Shown one piece after another: positions 24,718 through 34,270 of a DNA stretch of 64,000 nucleotides. Each line of letters opens with the position of its first letter. The stretch's first letter is position 1. Both the position numbers and the translations under genes were made by a program. The DNA is taken from assembly GCA_965204775.1 (NCBI GenBank), contig CBDBFH010000001.1, positions 1 through 64,000 of the forward strand, given 5' to 3'. The notes under the pieces are model-generated. The model worked only from the letters and a program-made list of their open reading frames with translations. It made no database searches and had not been told where the DNA came from. Source of the stretch: CBDBFH01 sp965204775. GTDB taxonomy: Bacteria > Pseudomonadota > Alphaproteobacteria > JAPOUT01 > G958296285.

Positions 24718-26321
24718 GCGAACCGGTCCTCGATATTCGCCATCTGGACGTCGTCTTTTCCGGCGGTCCGCGCCCGGTCGCGGCGGTGCGCGACGTGTCG
24801 CTGGCGGTCGCGCCGGGCGAGACCACCGCGCTGGTCGGCGAGTCGGGATCGGGCAAATCGGCCAGCGCCCTGGCGGTGCTTGATCTGCTGCCCCGCAGCG
24901 CGCGCCGCCGGGGGCAAATCCTGTATCGGGGGCGCGACCTGGCCCGCGCCGGCCCTGACGCGCTGCGCGCCATTCGCGGCAACCGAATCTCAATGATCTT
25001 CCAGGAGCCGATGACCTCGCTCAACCCGCTCCACACCATTGAGCGGCAGGTCGCCGAGGCCCTGAAAGAACATGGGGCCCCGGCCAGCGCCGCGCGCCGG
25101 CGCGCGCAAACCGCCGAACTCCTCCATGCCACCGGCCTGCAGGAGGTCGAAAAGCGGCTCGCCTCCTATCCCCACCAGCTGTCGGGCGGCCAGCGCCAGC
25201 GCGTGATGATCGCCATGGCGCTGGCCAACCGGCCCGATCTGCTGATCGCCGACGAGCCGACCACCGCGCTTGATGTGACCGTTCAGGCCCAGATTCTGGA
25301 ACTGCTCGACCAGCTGCGCCGCCGCACCGGCATGGCCCTGCTCCTGATCACCCATGATCTGGATATCGTGCGCAAAATGGCCGACCGCGTCTATGTCATG
25401 CATCGCGGCCAAATCGTCGAATCGGGCCCGGCCGGCAAGATTTTCAAATCTCCGGCGCATGACTATACCCGCATGCTTCTCACTTCCGGCCCCGGCGGCG
25501 GCCCCGCCCCGGCGGGCGGGCCGCCCGCCGCCCCGGTGATCGAGGCGCGCGGCGTCAAGGTCTGGTTCCCGATCCGGCGCGGGATTTTGCGCCGCACCCA
25601 TTCTTACGTCAAAGCCGTCGACGGCCTGTCGCTGGCCATCGCCTCGGGCCGAACGCTGGCGGTGGTCGGCGAGTCGGGGTCGGGAAAGACCACGCTGGGG
25701 CTGGGTCTGCTCCGCCTGCTCGCCTTGCAGGGCGTATGCCGCTTTCAGAATCGCGACATGGCCGCGCTGCCCGCGCGCGCCCTGCTCCGCCTGCGCGCCC
25801 GGATGCAAATCGTCTTTCAGGACCCCTTCGGATCGCTCTCCCCGCGTCTTTCGGTTGGCCAGATCGTCAGCGAAGGGATGGCCGTGCACCGCCCCGGCCT
25901 CAGCCCCCAGGAGAAACGCGCGCGCGCCGGGGCGGCGCTGGCCGAAGTCGGGCTGGAGCCGGACATGCAGGATCGCTACCCCCATGAATTCTCCGGCGGC
26001 CAGCGCCAGCGCATCGCGATTGCCCGCGCCCTGATTTTGACCCCCGACTTTCTCGTCCTCGACGAACCGACCAGCGGCCTCGACCGGCCCGTGCAGGGGC
26101 GCATCGTCGATCTCCTGCGCAGGCTGCAGGAAAAGCGCGGCCTGGCCTATCTCTTCATCAGCCATGACCTGAAAGTCGTGCGCGCGCTGGCGCATGAGAT
26201 CATCGTCATGCGCGCCGGGCGGATGGTCGAGCGCGGGCCGGCCGAACAGATTTTCACCCGCCCGCAAGACCCCTATACCCAATCCCTGATTCGGGCGGCG
26301 TTTGATCTGCAGGCGGCCTAG
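24714..26321 (+). CDS. yejF: Peptide ABC transporter ATP-binding protein YejF (tandem ATPase)
   Basis: A 535-residue fusion of two ABC ATPase domains that powers YejBE. The first has Walker A GESGSGKSAS, signature LSGGQRQRV and Walker B LLIADEPTTALD; the second has GESGSGKTTLG, FSGGQRQRI and FLVLDEPTSGLD. The ATG at 24714 overlaps the yejE stop. The last codon's TAG lies in a CTAG that also forms the stop of the convergent NlpC/P60 gene. Confidence 0.94.
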   Translation: MSEPVLDIRHLDVVFSGGPRPVAAVRDVSLAVAPGETTALVGESGSGKSASALAVLDLLPRSARRRGQILYRGRDLARAGPDALRAIRGNRISMIFQEPMTSLNPLHTIERQVAEALKEHGAPASAARRRAQTAELLHATGLQEVEKRLASYPHQLSGGQRQRVMIAMALANRPDLLIADEPTTALDVTVQAQILELLDQLRRRTGMALLLITHDLDIVRKMADRVYVMHRGQIVESGPAGKIFKSPAHDYTRMLLTSGPGGGPAPAGGPPAAPVIEARGVKVWFPIRRGILRRTHSYVKAVDGLSLAIASGRTLAVVGESGSGKTTLGLGLLRLLALQGVCRFQNRDMAALPARALLRLRARMQIVFQDPFGSLSPRLSVGQIVSEGMAVHRPGLSPQEKRARAGAALAEVGLEPDMQDRYPHEFSGGQRQRIAIARALILTPDFLVLDEPTSGLDRPVQGRIVDLLRRLQEKRGLAYLFISHDLKVVRALAHEIIVMRAGRMVERGPAEQIFTRPQDPYTQSLIRAAFDLQAA

Positions 26322-27154
26322 AGCCGGCGGCGCGAGGTGATCGGTCCGGCCACCTTCGCCAGCCGCGCCGCGGCCCGGCTCAGCGGCTCGGATGCCACCG
26401 CCATGTGATGGGCGTTGGCGTGAAGCAGCGCCGCCGCATCGCGCATGATTCCGACATGCGCCGTCCAGAAGACCAGATCGCCGCGCCGGAGCGGCTCGCC
26501 CGCGGCCAGCGCCCGGCCCAGTTCGGCTTCCTGCATGTCCGAGTCGCGCGGCGCCGCCGCGCCCGCCTGCTCCAGCGCGGCCTGCACCAGACCCGAACAA
26601 TCCAGCCCCCGCGATGAGCGCCCGCCCCACAGATAGGGGACGCCGGTCAGCGCCTCGGCGGCGGCGACATAATCGCCGCCCGGCGCGTCCAGCGCGCGCA
26701 GCGCGGCTGCGTCCAGCCAGCCCGCCTGCGTTTTGGCGAAGCCGCCCTCTTTGGCCTGCACCGCCACGCGCGCATTCATATCCAGGCTCATGGCGTCCGG
26801 CGCCTTGGCGTCGGGCGCGCGATAGACCAGCGCCGTGCGCCGGGCGACGCAATGGGTCGCCGCCAGCGCGCCCGGGGTCAGATCGTGGCAGGCGACATAG
26901 CCGACATAGCCGTCGGCGGCCTGCCCCCAGGCCCAGCCTTGCCTGCGCTCATAGACGCGCAGATTCGCCCCAAAGAGAAGTTGCGTGTCCAGCGGCGCCT
27001 CCGGCCTGGCGCGGCGGCGCAAGGCCGCGACCGGCGCACAGACATGAAACCACGCCCCTTCGGCAAAGCGCGCCGCCGCGACATGTCCGCGCAAATGGGC
27101 GGCGGCCAGATCGGGCCGGGCTGGGAGGCGCCGAGGATCCGGCGGATCGGTCAT
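26318..27154 (-). CDS. NlpC/P60 family cell-wall peptidase
   Basis: 278 residues. Two SH3-like segments (about residues 20-150; HVCAPVAALRRRA, YVGYVACHDL, RTALVYRAPDA) precede an NlpC/P60 cysteine peptidase: PYLWGGRSSRGLDCSGLVQ with the catalytic Cys, HVGIM with the catalytic His, and HANAHH as third residue. Such enzymes cut gamma-D-Glu-diaminopimelate bonds in peptidoglycan peptides. No signal peptide is seen, which points to a cytoplasmic recycling enzyme, like other alphaproteobacterial members. It faces the Yej importer and shares its stop tetranucleotide, a suggestive neighbourhood for murein peptide recycling. Confidence 0.88.
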   Translation of the reverse strand: MTDPPDPRRLPARPDLAAAHLRGHVAAARFAEGAWFHVCAPVAALRRRARPEAPLDTQLLFGANLRVYERRQGWAWGQAADGYVGYVACHDLTPGALAATHCVARRTALVYRAPDAKAPDAMSLDMNARVAVQAKEGGFAKTQAGWLDAAALRALDAPGGDYVAAAEALTGVPYLWGGRSSRGLDCSGLVQAALEQAGAAAPRDSDMQEAELGRALAAGEPLRRGDLVFWTAHVGIMRDAAALLHANAHHMAVASEPLSRAAARLAKVAGPITSRRRL

Positions 27155-27176
27155 CGTGCCGCCGCCCGCCCCGCCG

Positions 27177-28109
27177 CTACATGCCGATCAGATCGGCCCG
27201 CGCGACGATATTGCCGAACAGGCGCGCCGAGGCGGCATCGACCATCACCCCCTTATGGGCAATCGCGCCCAGCCCCTCGGCCTCGGCCTTGCGGTAGACG
27301 GCGATCACTTCGCGGGCGAAGGCCACCTCCTCCGGCGCGGGCGAAAAGACCTCAAGGGCCGGGGCAATCTGGGCCGGATGGATCGCCCATTTTCCGGCCA
27401 TGCCCAGAGTCAAAGCGCGGCGGCATTCCTCGCGATAGGCGGCCTCGTTTCTGAAATCGACAAACGGCCCGTCCACCGCGTCCAGCCCGGCGGCGCGGGC
27501 GGCAATCGTCATCCGGTAGCGCGGATAGTGAAACAGATCGCCCGGATAGCCTTCCGTGCGGCCAATATCCTTGACCACCAGCCCCTGGGAGGCCGCATAA
27601 TCGCCCATCCCGAAAATCATGCATTCCAGACGCGAACAGGAGCGCGCGATCTCGTCGACATGTTGCATCGCCTCGACCTCCTCGATCAAAATCTCCAGGC
27701 CGATTCGCTTCTTCAGATTCAGTTTTGCCTCGAGCTGGCCGAGCAGCATGTCGGCGAATTGCACATCGGCGGCGCGGCGCGGCTTGGGCAGCATCAATGT
27801 GTCCAGCGCCGCGCCGGCTTTTTCGACCACGGTGATGATGTCCTCATGGCACCAGGGCGTGCCGACGTCATTGACCCGCACGCAGCGCACCTTGCCGCCC
27901 CAGTCCAGCCCGTTGAGCGCCGCGCAAACCGTCTCGCGCGCCGCCGCCTTGGCCGAGGGGGCGACGGCGTCTTCCAGGTCGCAAAAGACGTGGTCGGCGC
28001 GCGAGGCGGCGGCGCGGGCCAGCATCTTTTCGCTGGAGCCGGGCACCGCCAGTTGCGCGCGGCGCAGGCGCAGCGGGCGGCTTAGGGGTCGGGTCATGGG
28101 CCGGGTCAT
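27177..28109 (-). CDS. HpcH/HpaI (CitE/Mcl-like) CoA ester lyase
   Basis: 310 residues, magnesium-dependent aldolase-lyase TIM barrel. Seen: RAQLAVPGSSEKMLARA, CDLEDAVAPSAK, RVNDVGTPWCHED, MLPKPRRAADV, LEILIEEVEAM, FGMGDYAAS and KWAIHPAQI. This is the L-malyl-CoA / beta-methylmalyl-CoA lyase pattern (glyoxylate plus acyl-CoA). The start is the ATG at 28107-28109 with GAGGAGAC upstream; a second in-phase ATG four codons later arises from a 12-bp tandem duplication (MTRPMTRP). The gene lies 30 bases downstream of tRNA-Ser on the same strand and 22 bases upstream of the NlpC/P60 gene. Confidence 0.85.
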   Translation of the reverse strand: MTRPMTRPLSRPLRLRRAQLAVPGSSEKMLARAAASRADHVFCDLEDAVAPSAKAAARETVCAALNGLDWGGKVRCVRVNDVGTPWCHEDIITVVEKAGAALDTLMLPKPRRAADVQFADMLLGQLEAKLNLKKRIGLEILIEEVEAMQHVDEIARSCSRLECMIFGMGDYAASQGLVVKDIGRTEGYPGDLFHYPRYRMTIAARAAGLDAVDGPFVDFRNEAAYREECRRALTLGMAGKWAIHPAQIAPALEVFSPAPEEVAFAREVIAVYRKAEAEGLGAIAHKGVMVDAASARLFGNIVARADLIGM

Positions 28110-28114
28110 GGGCC
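28091..28114. repeat. 12-bp tandem duplication over a start codon
   Basis: GGGTCATGGGCC is perfectly repeated twice in tandem on the plus strand. On the minus strand it duplicates the start of the CoA ester lyase gene, giving two in-phase ATG codons four codons apart. Confidence 0.9.
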
Positions 28115-28137
28115 GGTCTCCTCTTAATCTTGCGCGG

Positions 28138-28228
<91 letters not shown>

Positions 28229-28354
28229 CGGCCCCTTGCGCCGCAAATCCGCTATACTGCGCGCAACCCCGCGCCCGGTCACCATAGCCGGGATCGGCGC
28301 GCGGCTCAATCGCAAGCCGGGCGGCGGCCCGGCGGCAGGCCGGGAGGCAGACAG

Positions 28355-29635
28355 ATGAATTTCGAGATTCCCGAAGAGATCCGCGCCTATCTGGACGAGC
28401 TGGATTCCTTCATCGCCGGGACGATTCAGCCGCTGGAGGCGCGCGACGACAATATCCGCTTCTTCGACCACCGCCGCGAGGACGCGCGCACCGACTGGCA
28501 GCGCGGCGGCCTGCCCAATGAAGACTGGGAGGGGCTTCTCGCGCAAGTCCGCCGCCTGGCCGACGAGGCCGGCCATTACCGCTATGCCCTGCCCAAAGAA
28601 CTGGGCGGGCGGGGCGGGAGCAACCTGGCGATGGCGATCATCCGCGAGCACCTCGCCGCGCGCGGGCTGGGTCTGCACAATGATCTGCAGACCGAGCATT
28701 CCATCGTCGGCAACAATATCGGCGCGCTCCTGATGCATATCTACGGCACCCCGGCCCAAAAAGACCACTTCCTCGAAGACCTTCTTGCCGGGCGCAGCGG
28801 TTTTGCCTTCGCCATCACCGAGCCCGAGCACGGCTCCGATGCAACCCATATGGAAACCCGCGCCCGCCGCCACGGACAGGGCTGGCGCATCCGCGGCGAG
28901 AAAATCTGGAACACCGGAATCCACAAGGCCCCCTATGATCTGGTCTTCGCCCGCAGTTCCGGCGCCGCCGGCGAGGCCGCCGGGATCACCGCCTTTCTCG
29001 TCCCAACCCATACCCCCGGCTTCCAGATCAAGGAGATGCTCTGGACCTTCAACATGCCGACCGATCACGGCCATGTCGTGCTGGACGATGTCGAAGTTTC
29101 GCCCGACGCCGTCTTCGGCGGCGAGGGCCGGGGGCTGCAGGTCGTCCAGCATTTTTTCAACGAGAACCGCATCCGCCAGGCGGCCTCCAGTCTGGGGGCG
29201 GCGCAGTTTTGCATCAATCAGTCGATCGCCCATGCCCGGCGGCGCAAGCCCTTCGGGATTCCGCTCGCCCGCCATCAGGCCATTCAATTCCCGCTGGTCG
29301 AATTGCAGACCCAGTGCGAAATGATCCGCGCCCTCATCCACAAAACCGCCTGGACCATGGATCGCCGCGGCCCCTTCAGCGCCTCCGACAAGGTCTCCAT
29401 GTGCAATTACTGGGCGAACCGGCTGTGCTGCGAGGCCGCCGACCGCGCCATGCAGATCCACGGCGGCATGGGATATTCGCGCCACACCCCCTTCGAACAC
29501 ATCTACCGCCACCATCGCCGCTACCGGATCACCGAGGGGGCCGAGGAAATCCAGATGCGCCGCGTCGCCGGCTACATGTTCGGCTTCATGAAGCAGCGCG
29601 CCCCCAAGGGCGTCTCCGCCGCGCCGTCCGCCTAG
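28355..29635 (+). CDS. Acyl-CoA dehydrogenase family protein, ACAD10/11-like
   Basis: A 426-residue flavoprotein. FAD and substrate motifs: FAITEPEHGSDATHMETRA, WRIRGEKIWNTGIHKA, IAHARRRKPFGIPLARHQAIQF, AMQIHGGMGYSRHTPFEHIYRHHR and RITEGAEEIQMR. A GGGAGG lies eight bases ahead of the ATG. It is followed after 33 bases by an APH-type kinase gene; this pair recalls mammalian ACAD10/11, whose kinase phosphorylates a 4-hydroxyacyl-CoA so that the dehydrogenase domain can eliminate the phosphate. Substrate here is inferred only from that parallel. Confidence 0.9.
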   Translation: MNFEIPEEIRAYLDELDSFIAGTIQPLEARDDNIRFFDHRREDARTDWQRGGLPNEDWEGLLAQVRRLADEAGHYRYALPKELGGRGGSNLAMAIIREHLAARGLGLHNDLQTEHSIVGNNIGALLMHIYGTPAQKDHFLEDLLAGRSGFAFAITEPEHGSDATHMETRARRHGQGWRIRGEKIWNTGIHKAPYDLVFARSSGAAGEAAGITAFLVPTHTPGFQIKEMLWTFNMPTDHGHVVLDDVEVSPDAVFGGEGRGLQVVQHFFNENRIRQAASSLGAAQFCINQSIAHARRRKPFGIPLARHQAIQFPLVELQTQCEMIRALIHKTAWTMDRRGPFSASDKVSMCNYWANRLCCEAADRAMQIHGGMGYSRHTPFEHIYRHHRRYRITEGAEEIQMRRVAGYMFGFMKQRAPKGVSAAPSA

Positions 29636-29668
29636 CCCGGCGTCCCGCGCCGGATCCACGCAAGATCG

Positions 29669-31081
29669 ATGGACGACAAACTCTCCCGCCTCCTCGCCCG
29701 TCACATTCCCGGCTTTGCCCGGCTGATCTCCTGCGAGCGCCTGTCGGGCGGGGCCAGCCAGGAGACCTATCGTCTGGCGGTGCAAAGCGGCGGGGGGCGG
29801 CGCCTTTTGGCCTTGCGCCGGGGGCGGGCCGCCGCGCCGTCCGCCTTCGGCCCGGTCCCCGGCCTGAACGCGGAAGCCCGCCTGATGCGCGCCGCGCGCC
29901 GCGCCGGAGTCCCGGAGCCGGAGGTGATCGCCATTCTCGCGCCGGACGACCAGCTGGGCGAAGGCTTCCTGATGGAATGGATCGAAGGCGAAACGCTGGG
30001 CAAAAGAGTCGCAACCGCCCCGGCGCTGGCCGGGGCGCGGGCGCACCTCGCTTTCCAGTGCGGACAGATTCTTGCCCGCATCCACGCCATCGATCCGGCC
30101 GCCGCCGGCCTCGACCCCCGTCTCTTCGCCCAAAGCCCCGCCGCCGCGCTCGCGCAAGTCGACGTCATCTACCGCGGTTTCCAGACCCCGCGCCCCATGA
30201 TCGACTACACCGCCTGCTGGCTCAAAGCCCATCTGCCTCCGGACGGGCCGACGACGCTGGTCCATAATGATTTCCGCAACGGCAATCTGATCGTCACCGC
30301 CCGGGGCGTCGCCGCCGTGCTCGACTGGGAACTCGCTCGCCTGTCCGATCCGATGCGCGATCTGGGCTGGCTGTGCGCCAATTGCTGGCGCTTTGGACAA
30401 CGCCATCTGCCGGTCGGCGGCTTCGGGCTTTATCCGGATCTGGTGCGCGGCTATGAATCTCTCGCGCCGCGCCGGGTCGACCACGACCGGGTCCGCTTCT
30501 GGCAGGTCTTCGCCTCCTTCAGCTGGGCGGTCATCTGTTTGAGCATGGCCGCCCATTGGCGCGCCGGGGGCGACCCTTCGCCCGAGCGGGCGGCGATCGG
30601 GCGGCGGGCTTCGGAAAGCGAAATCGACTGCGCCAATCTCCTGATCCCCGGTGAAATCGAAGCCTTCGGCGAAAGGCCGGCGCGCGCCGGACTGGACATG
30701 CCGGAGGCGGAGGAAATTCTGGCGGCGGTGCACGGCCATCTGCGCGCCGGCCAGGCGGGGCAGGCGCGCGACCGGCAGAGGTTTCTGGCTCTGGTCTGCG
30801 CCAATATGCTGGCTGTCGCCGGGCGCGAGCTGGAACTGGGGCCGGAGCACCGCCGCCGGGAGCGGCGCAGTCTGCAGGATCTGGCCGGGCAGGGCGGCGG
30901 CCTGTCCGACATGCGCAAGGGGCTGATCCGGCGAATCCGGGAGGGGGAGATTCCCCTCGAAGATCCGGCGCTTGCCGCGTGTCTGCGCAACCAGACCGCC
31001 CGGCAGGTGATGATCGATCAGCCCGATTATTCCGGCCTCCAAACGGCGCGGGATGGGCGCGGGGAAGACTGGCATGGATGA
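29669..31081 (+). CDS. APH-type phosphotransferase fused to a DUF6285 domain
   Basis: 470 residues in two parts. Residues 1-330 are an aminoglycoside phosphotransferase/ACAD10-like kinase: LSGGASQETYRL, the catalytic HNDFRNGN with Asp201, and VLDWELARL as metal site. Residues 343-455 match what I know as DUF6285, normally a separate small protein beside such kinases: EILAAVHGHLRAG, ALVCANMLAVAGRELELG, then LRNQTARQVMIDQPDY. Fusion places both in one chain. It lies in an operon with the preceding acyl-CoA dehydrogenase and overlaps pmbA by eight bases. Likely substrate class is hydroxyacyl-CoA, by inference from ACAD10/11. Confidence 0.8.
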   Translation: MDDKLSRLLARHIPGFARLISCERLSGGASQETYRLAVQSGGGRRLLALRRGRAAAPSAFGPVPGLNAEARLMRAARRAGVPEPEVIAILAPDDQLGEGFLMEWIEGETLGKRVATAPALAGARAHLAFQCGQILARIHAIDPAAAGLDPRLFAQSPAAALAQVDVIYRGFQTPRPMIDYTACWLKAHLPPDGPTTLVHNDFRNGNLIVTARGVAAVLDWELARLSDPMRDLGWLCANCWRFGQRHLPVGGFGLYPDLVRGYESLAPRRVDHDRVRFWQVFASFSWAVICLSMAAHWRAGGDPSPERAAIGRRASESEIDCANLLIPGEIEAFGERPARAGLDMPEAEEILAAVHGHLRAGQAGQARDRQRFLALVCANMLAVAGRELELGPEHRRRERRSLQDLAGQGGGLSDMRKGLIRRIREGEIPLEDPALAACLRNQTARQVMIDQPDYSGLQTARDGRGEDWHG

Positions 31082-32426
31082 GAGGCTCTCCGGCGAGGCG
31101 GCGATGCTTGATCTGCTGGAGCGCCTCTTGCGCGCGGCGCGCCGCGCCGGGGCGCAGGAGGCGGAAGCCGCGCTGGCCGAAAGCGCCGCGCTGCAGGTCA
31201 CCTGCCGGATGGGCCAATGCGAGGCGCTGGAGCGCGCCGAGACGCATGATCTGGGCCTGCGGGTTTTTGTGGGGCGCAAGCAGGCCGGCGTCTCGCTGAG
31301 CGGGGCCGCCCCGAAAGACCTCGACGCCTTTGCGGCGCGCGCGGTCGCCATGGCCCGCGCCGCGCCCGACGATCCTTATTGCGGCCTGGCCGATGCGCCG
31401 CCGCCCGCCGGTTTTGCCGAACTGGACATCTGCAGCGGGCAGACTGCCGGAGCCGAGGCGCTGGAGGCGCAGGCCCGCGCCGCCGAAGAGGCCGCGCTGG
31501 CGGTTCCCGGAATCGAAAATTCGGAAGGCGCGCGCGCTTCGGCGGTGTTTTCGCGCCGCGCCCGCGCCGACACCAAAGGCTTCGCCGCCGTCTATGCCGC
31601 CACCCGCCGCGGCCTGTCCTGCACCGCGCTGGCGGTCAGGAACGGGCAGATGGAGCGTGACTACGACTATACGCTGGCCCGCCATGCCGGCGATCTCGAC
31701 CCGCCGGAACAGATTGGCCGCGCGGCGGCGGCCCGCGCCCTGGCCCGGCTTGATCCGCGCAAACCGGCCAGCCGCATCCTGCCCGTCCTCTATGAGGCCC
31801 GCGCCGCCCGCCGCCTGCTTGCCGCCTTCGCCGCCGCCGTCTCCGGCGCGGCGGTCGCCCGGGGCGCGAGTTTCCTGCGCAGCCGCCTCGGCAAGCCGGT
31901 CTTCGCCCCCGGCATTCAGATCACCGACGATCCCTGCCGCCGCCGGGGCTTGCGCGCGCGCCCCTTTGACAGCGAAGGCGTGTCCGCCCGCCCCCTGCGG
32001 CTGGTCGCGGACGGCGTCCTCGCTTCTTTCCTGCTCGATTCCGCTTCGGCCCGCCAGCTGGGGCTGGCCGCCACCGGCCATGCCGCCGCCGCGCCCGGTG
32101 CAGTTCCCGCCCCGGCCCCCTCCAATCTCGCGCTGGCCCCCGGCCCGCGCACACCCGGCCAGCTGATCGCCGAACTCAAAGCTGGCTTTTGTGTAACCGA
32201 ACTGATCGGCCAGGGCGTCAATCTGGTCACCGGCGACTATAGCCAGGGCGCGGCGGGCTTCTGGATCGAAAACGGCCAGCGCAGCCACGCCGTCAGCGAG
32301 GTCACTCTGGCCGGAAATCTCGCCGGCATGTTCCGGACTCTGGAGCCCGCCGACGACCTCGAACACCGCACCGGCCTCGATTGCCCTTCGCTCCTGATTC
32401 CGGCCATGACGCTGGCCGGGGCCTGA
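31074..32426 (+). CDS. pmbA: TldE/PmbA metalloprotease-family protein
   Basis: A 450-residue member of the TldD/PmbA peptidase family, the subunit without the zinc motif. Recognisable parts are the N-terminal domain with SAALQVTCRMGQCEALERA-like beta strands, GLRVFVGRKQAGVS, IENSEGARAS, LARLDPRKPASRILPVLYE, and the C-terminal NLVTGDYSQGAAGFWIENG and EVTLAGNLAGMF. TldD/TldE trims unfolded peptides such as microcin precursors and CcdA. The ATG at 31074, behind GGGGAAG, is preferred over one at 31053. No tldD is in the window. It lies just ahead of msbA. Confidence 0.92.
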   Translation: MDERLSGEAAMLDLLERLLRAARRAGAQEAEAALAESAALQVTCRMGQCEALERAETHDLGLRVFVGRKQAGVSLSGAAPKDLDAFAARAVAMARAAPDDPYCGLADAPPPAGFAELDICSGQTAGAEALEAQARAAEEAALAVPGIENSEGARASAVFSRRARADTKGFAAVYAATRRGLSCTALAVRNGQMERDYDYTLARHAGDLDPPEQIGRAAAARALARLDPRKPASRILPVLYEARAARRLLAAFAAAVSGAAVARGASFLRSRLGKPVFAPGIQITDDPCRRRGLRARPFDSEGVSARPLRLVADGVLASFLLDSASARQLGLAATGHAAAAPGAVPAPAPSNLALAPGPRTPGQLIAELKAGFCVTELIGQGVNLVTGDYSQGAAGFWIENGQRSHAVSEVTLAGNLAGMFRTLEPADDLEHRTGLDCPSLLIPAMTLAGA

Positions 32427-32481
32427 CTGCCCCGCTCCGGTCTGCTAAAGTCCCTCCCGTTCGACAGCGAGGACAACCCCC

Positions 32482-34263
32482 GTGAGCGCAGGCGATCCCG
32501 CTTCCCCGCCCCGGCCGCCGGCCTCGGTCCTGCGCCGGCTGGTCCGGCTCTATTTCCTCCCCCAGCTCGGGCTGGTCGCCGCCGGGGTTCTGGCCGGAGT
32601 CATCGCCGCCGCCGGAACCTCGGCGCTGCCCCTGCTCGTCGAGCGCCTCTCCAGAGATTTCTTCAATCCCGCCGCGCCCGCCGCGCTCGCCGTTTTCATC
32701 CCCGCCGCCATCCTCGGCCTCATGCTCTTGCGCAGCGCCGCCATCTTCGTCTCCAATCTGACCATGGGCTATGCCGGACGCTATATGGTCGCCAACATCC
32801 AGAAAGACCTCTTTGCCCGAATCATCCACGCCGACTACGCTTGGGCCGCGCGCACCCATTCCGGCAAAATCATCTCCTCCTTCATGAATGACGCCAACCG
32901 CCTGGAGGCGACCATCAGCACCTCGATCGCCGCCTTTGCCCGGCATCTGCTCACCCTCGCCGGATTGATCGCGGTGATGATCTGGTATGACTGGCGGCTG
33001 ACCTTGATCCTGCTGGCCGTCCTGCCCGTGCTCCTCTTTCTGATTCGCCATCTGGGCGGGCGGGTGCGCCGCGAGACCGGCTCCAGTCTGGCCGGATCCG
33101 GGCGCTTCTCGGCCCAGATCGCGGAAATGTTTCGGGGCCTGCGAATCGTCAAGGCCTATCTGGGCGAGCCCCGCGAAATCGAAGCCGCCCGGCGCCGGGT
33201 CGATGAGGTCACCCGCCATTCCCGCCGCTCGATTCGCGCCACCGTCGCCGCCTCCCCGGCGATCGAGGCGCTGGGCGGCCTGGGCATCGCCGCCATCTTG
33301 TTCTATGGCGGCGCGCAGGTGCGCGGCGGCCTGCTCACCCAGCACGACTTCGTCGCCTTCTTAACCGCGCTGCTCCTCGCTCAGCCTCCCGCCCGCGTCC
33401 TCGCCGACACCTATGCCGTCTTCCAGCAGGGCGTCGCGGCGGCGCGGCGCGTCTTCGCCCTGCTCGACGCCGAGCCCCGGATCGTCTCGCCTCCCGGCGC
33501 GCCCGCGCTGGCCGTGCGCCGCGGCGGTATCTGCTTCGACCGGGTCGCCTTCGCCTATCACCACGATCTGCCCGCCCTCAAAGGCGTCAGTTTCGAGATC
33601 CCGGCAGGCAGTTCCGCCGCCTTGGTCGGGCCCTCCGGCGCGGGCAAGAGCACCATCCTCAATCTCCTGCCGCGCTTCTATGACGCCGGACAGGGCGCGA
33701 TCACCATCGACGGCCAGGATATTCGCGCCGTCACGCTTGAATCACTGCGCGGGCAAATCGCGCTGGTCACGCAGGAGCCGATCCTCTTCGACGACACGAT
33801 CTACGCCAATATCGCCTATGGCCGGCCCGGCGCCGCGACGCCGGACGTCGAAGCCGCCGCCCGCGCCGCCGCCGCCCATGATTTCATCACCGCCCTGCCG
33901 CAGGGCTATCAGACCCGGATCGGCGAAGACGGCTTGCGCCTGTCCGGCGGCGAGCGCCAGCGAATCGCGCTGGCCCGCGCCGCCCTGCGCGCCGCCCCCA
34001 TCCTCCTGCTCGACGAGCCGACCTCCGCGCTGGACAGCGAGTCGGAGCGGCAGATCCAAAACGCCCTGGTCACGCTTCTTGCCGGGCGGACCAGTTTGAT
34101 CATCGCGCACCGGCTGGCCACCATCCGCCATGTCGATTGCATCCATGTGATCGACAAGGGCCGCATCGTCGAGAGCGGCTCGCATGAGGACCTCCTCACC
34201 CGTTGCGGCCTTTACGCCCGGCTGTGCGAGGCCCAATTGCTGGGCCAGACCGGGGCCGGGTGA
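32482..34263 (+). CDS. msbA: ABC exporter, lipid A flippase MsbA-like
   Basis: A 593-residue half-transporter: six transmembrane helices in the first 330 residues, with the DANRLEATIS-type coupling region, then an ATPase with Walker A GPSGAGKSTIL, signature LSGGERQRIALARA and Walker B ILLLDEPTSALD. The start is a GTG at 32482 with AGGACA upstream. Placement directly before waaA, lpxK and lpxL supports flipping lipid A-core across the inner membrane, though sequence alone does not separate MsbA from other type I exporters. Confidence 0.87.
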   Translation: MSAGDPASPPRPPASVLRRLVRLYFLPQLGLVAAGVLAGVIAAAGTSALPLLVERLSRDFFNPAAPAALAVFIPAAILGLMLLRSAAIFVSNLTMGYAGRYMVANIQKDLFARIIHADYAWAARTHSGKIISSFMNDANRLEATISTSIAAFARHLLTLAGLIAVMIWYDWRLTLILLAVLPVLLFLIRHLGGRVRRETGSSLAGSGRFSAQIAEMFRGLRIVKAYLGEPREIEAARRRVDEVTRHSRRSIRATVAASPAIEALGGLGIAAILFYGGAQVRGGLLTQHDFVAFLTALLLAQPPARVLADTYAVFQQGVAAARRVFALLDAEPRIVSPPGAPALAVRRGGICFDRVAFAYHHDLPALKGVSFEIPAGSSAALVGPSGAGKSTILNLLPRFYDAGQGAITIDGQDIRAVTLESLRGQIALVTQEPILFDDTIYANIAYGRPGAATPDVEAAARAAAAHDFITALPQGYQTRIGEDGLRLSGGERQRIALARAALRAAPILLLDEPTSALDSESERQIQNALVTLLAGRTSLIIAHRLATIRHVDCIHVIDKGRIVESGSHEDLLTRCGLYARLCEAQLLGQTGAG

Positions 34264-34270
34264 TCTTTCG

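Noticed and set aside
28236..28258. TTGCGC and TATACT as promoter of the acyl-CoA dehydrogenase gene
   Set aside because: The spacer is only 11 bases, too short for a sigma-70 promoter; the TATACT alone is not enough.
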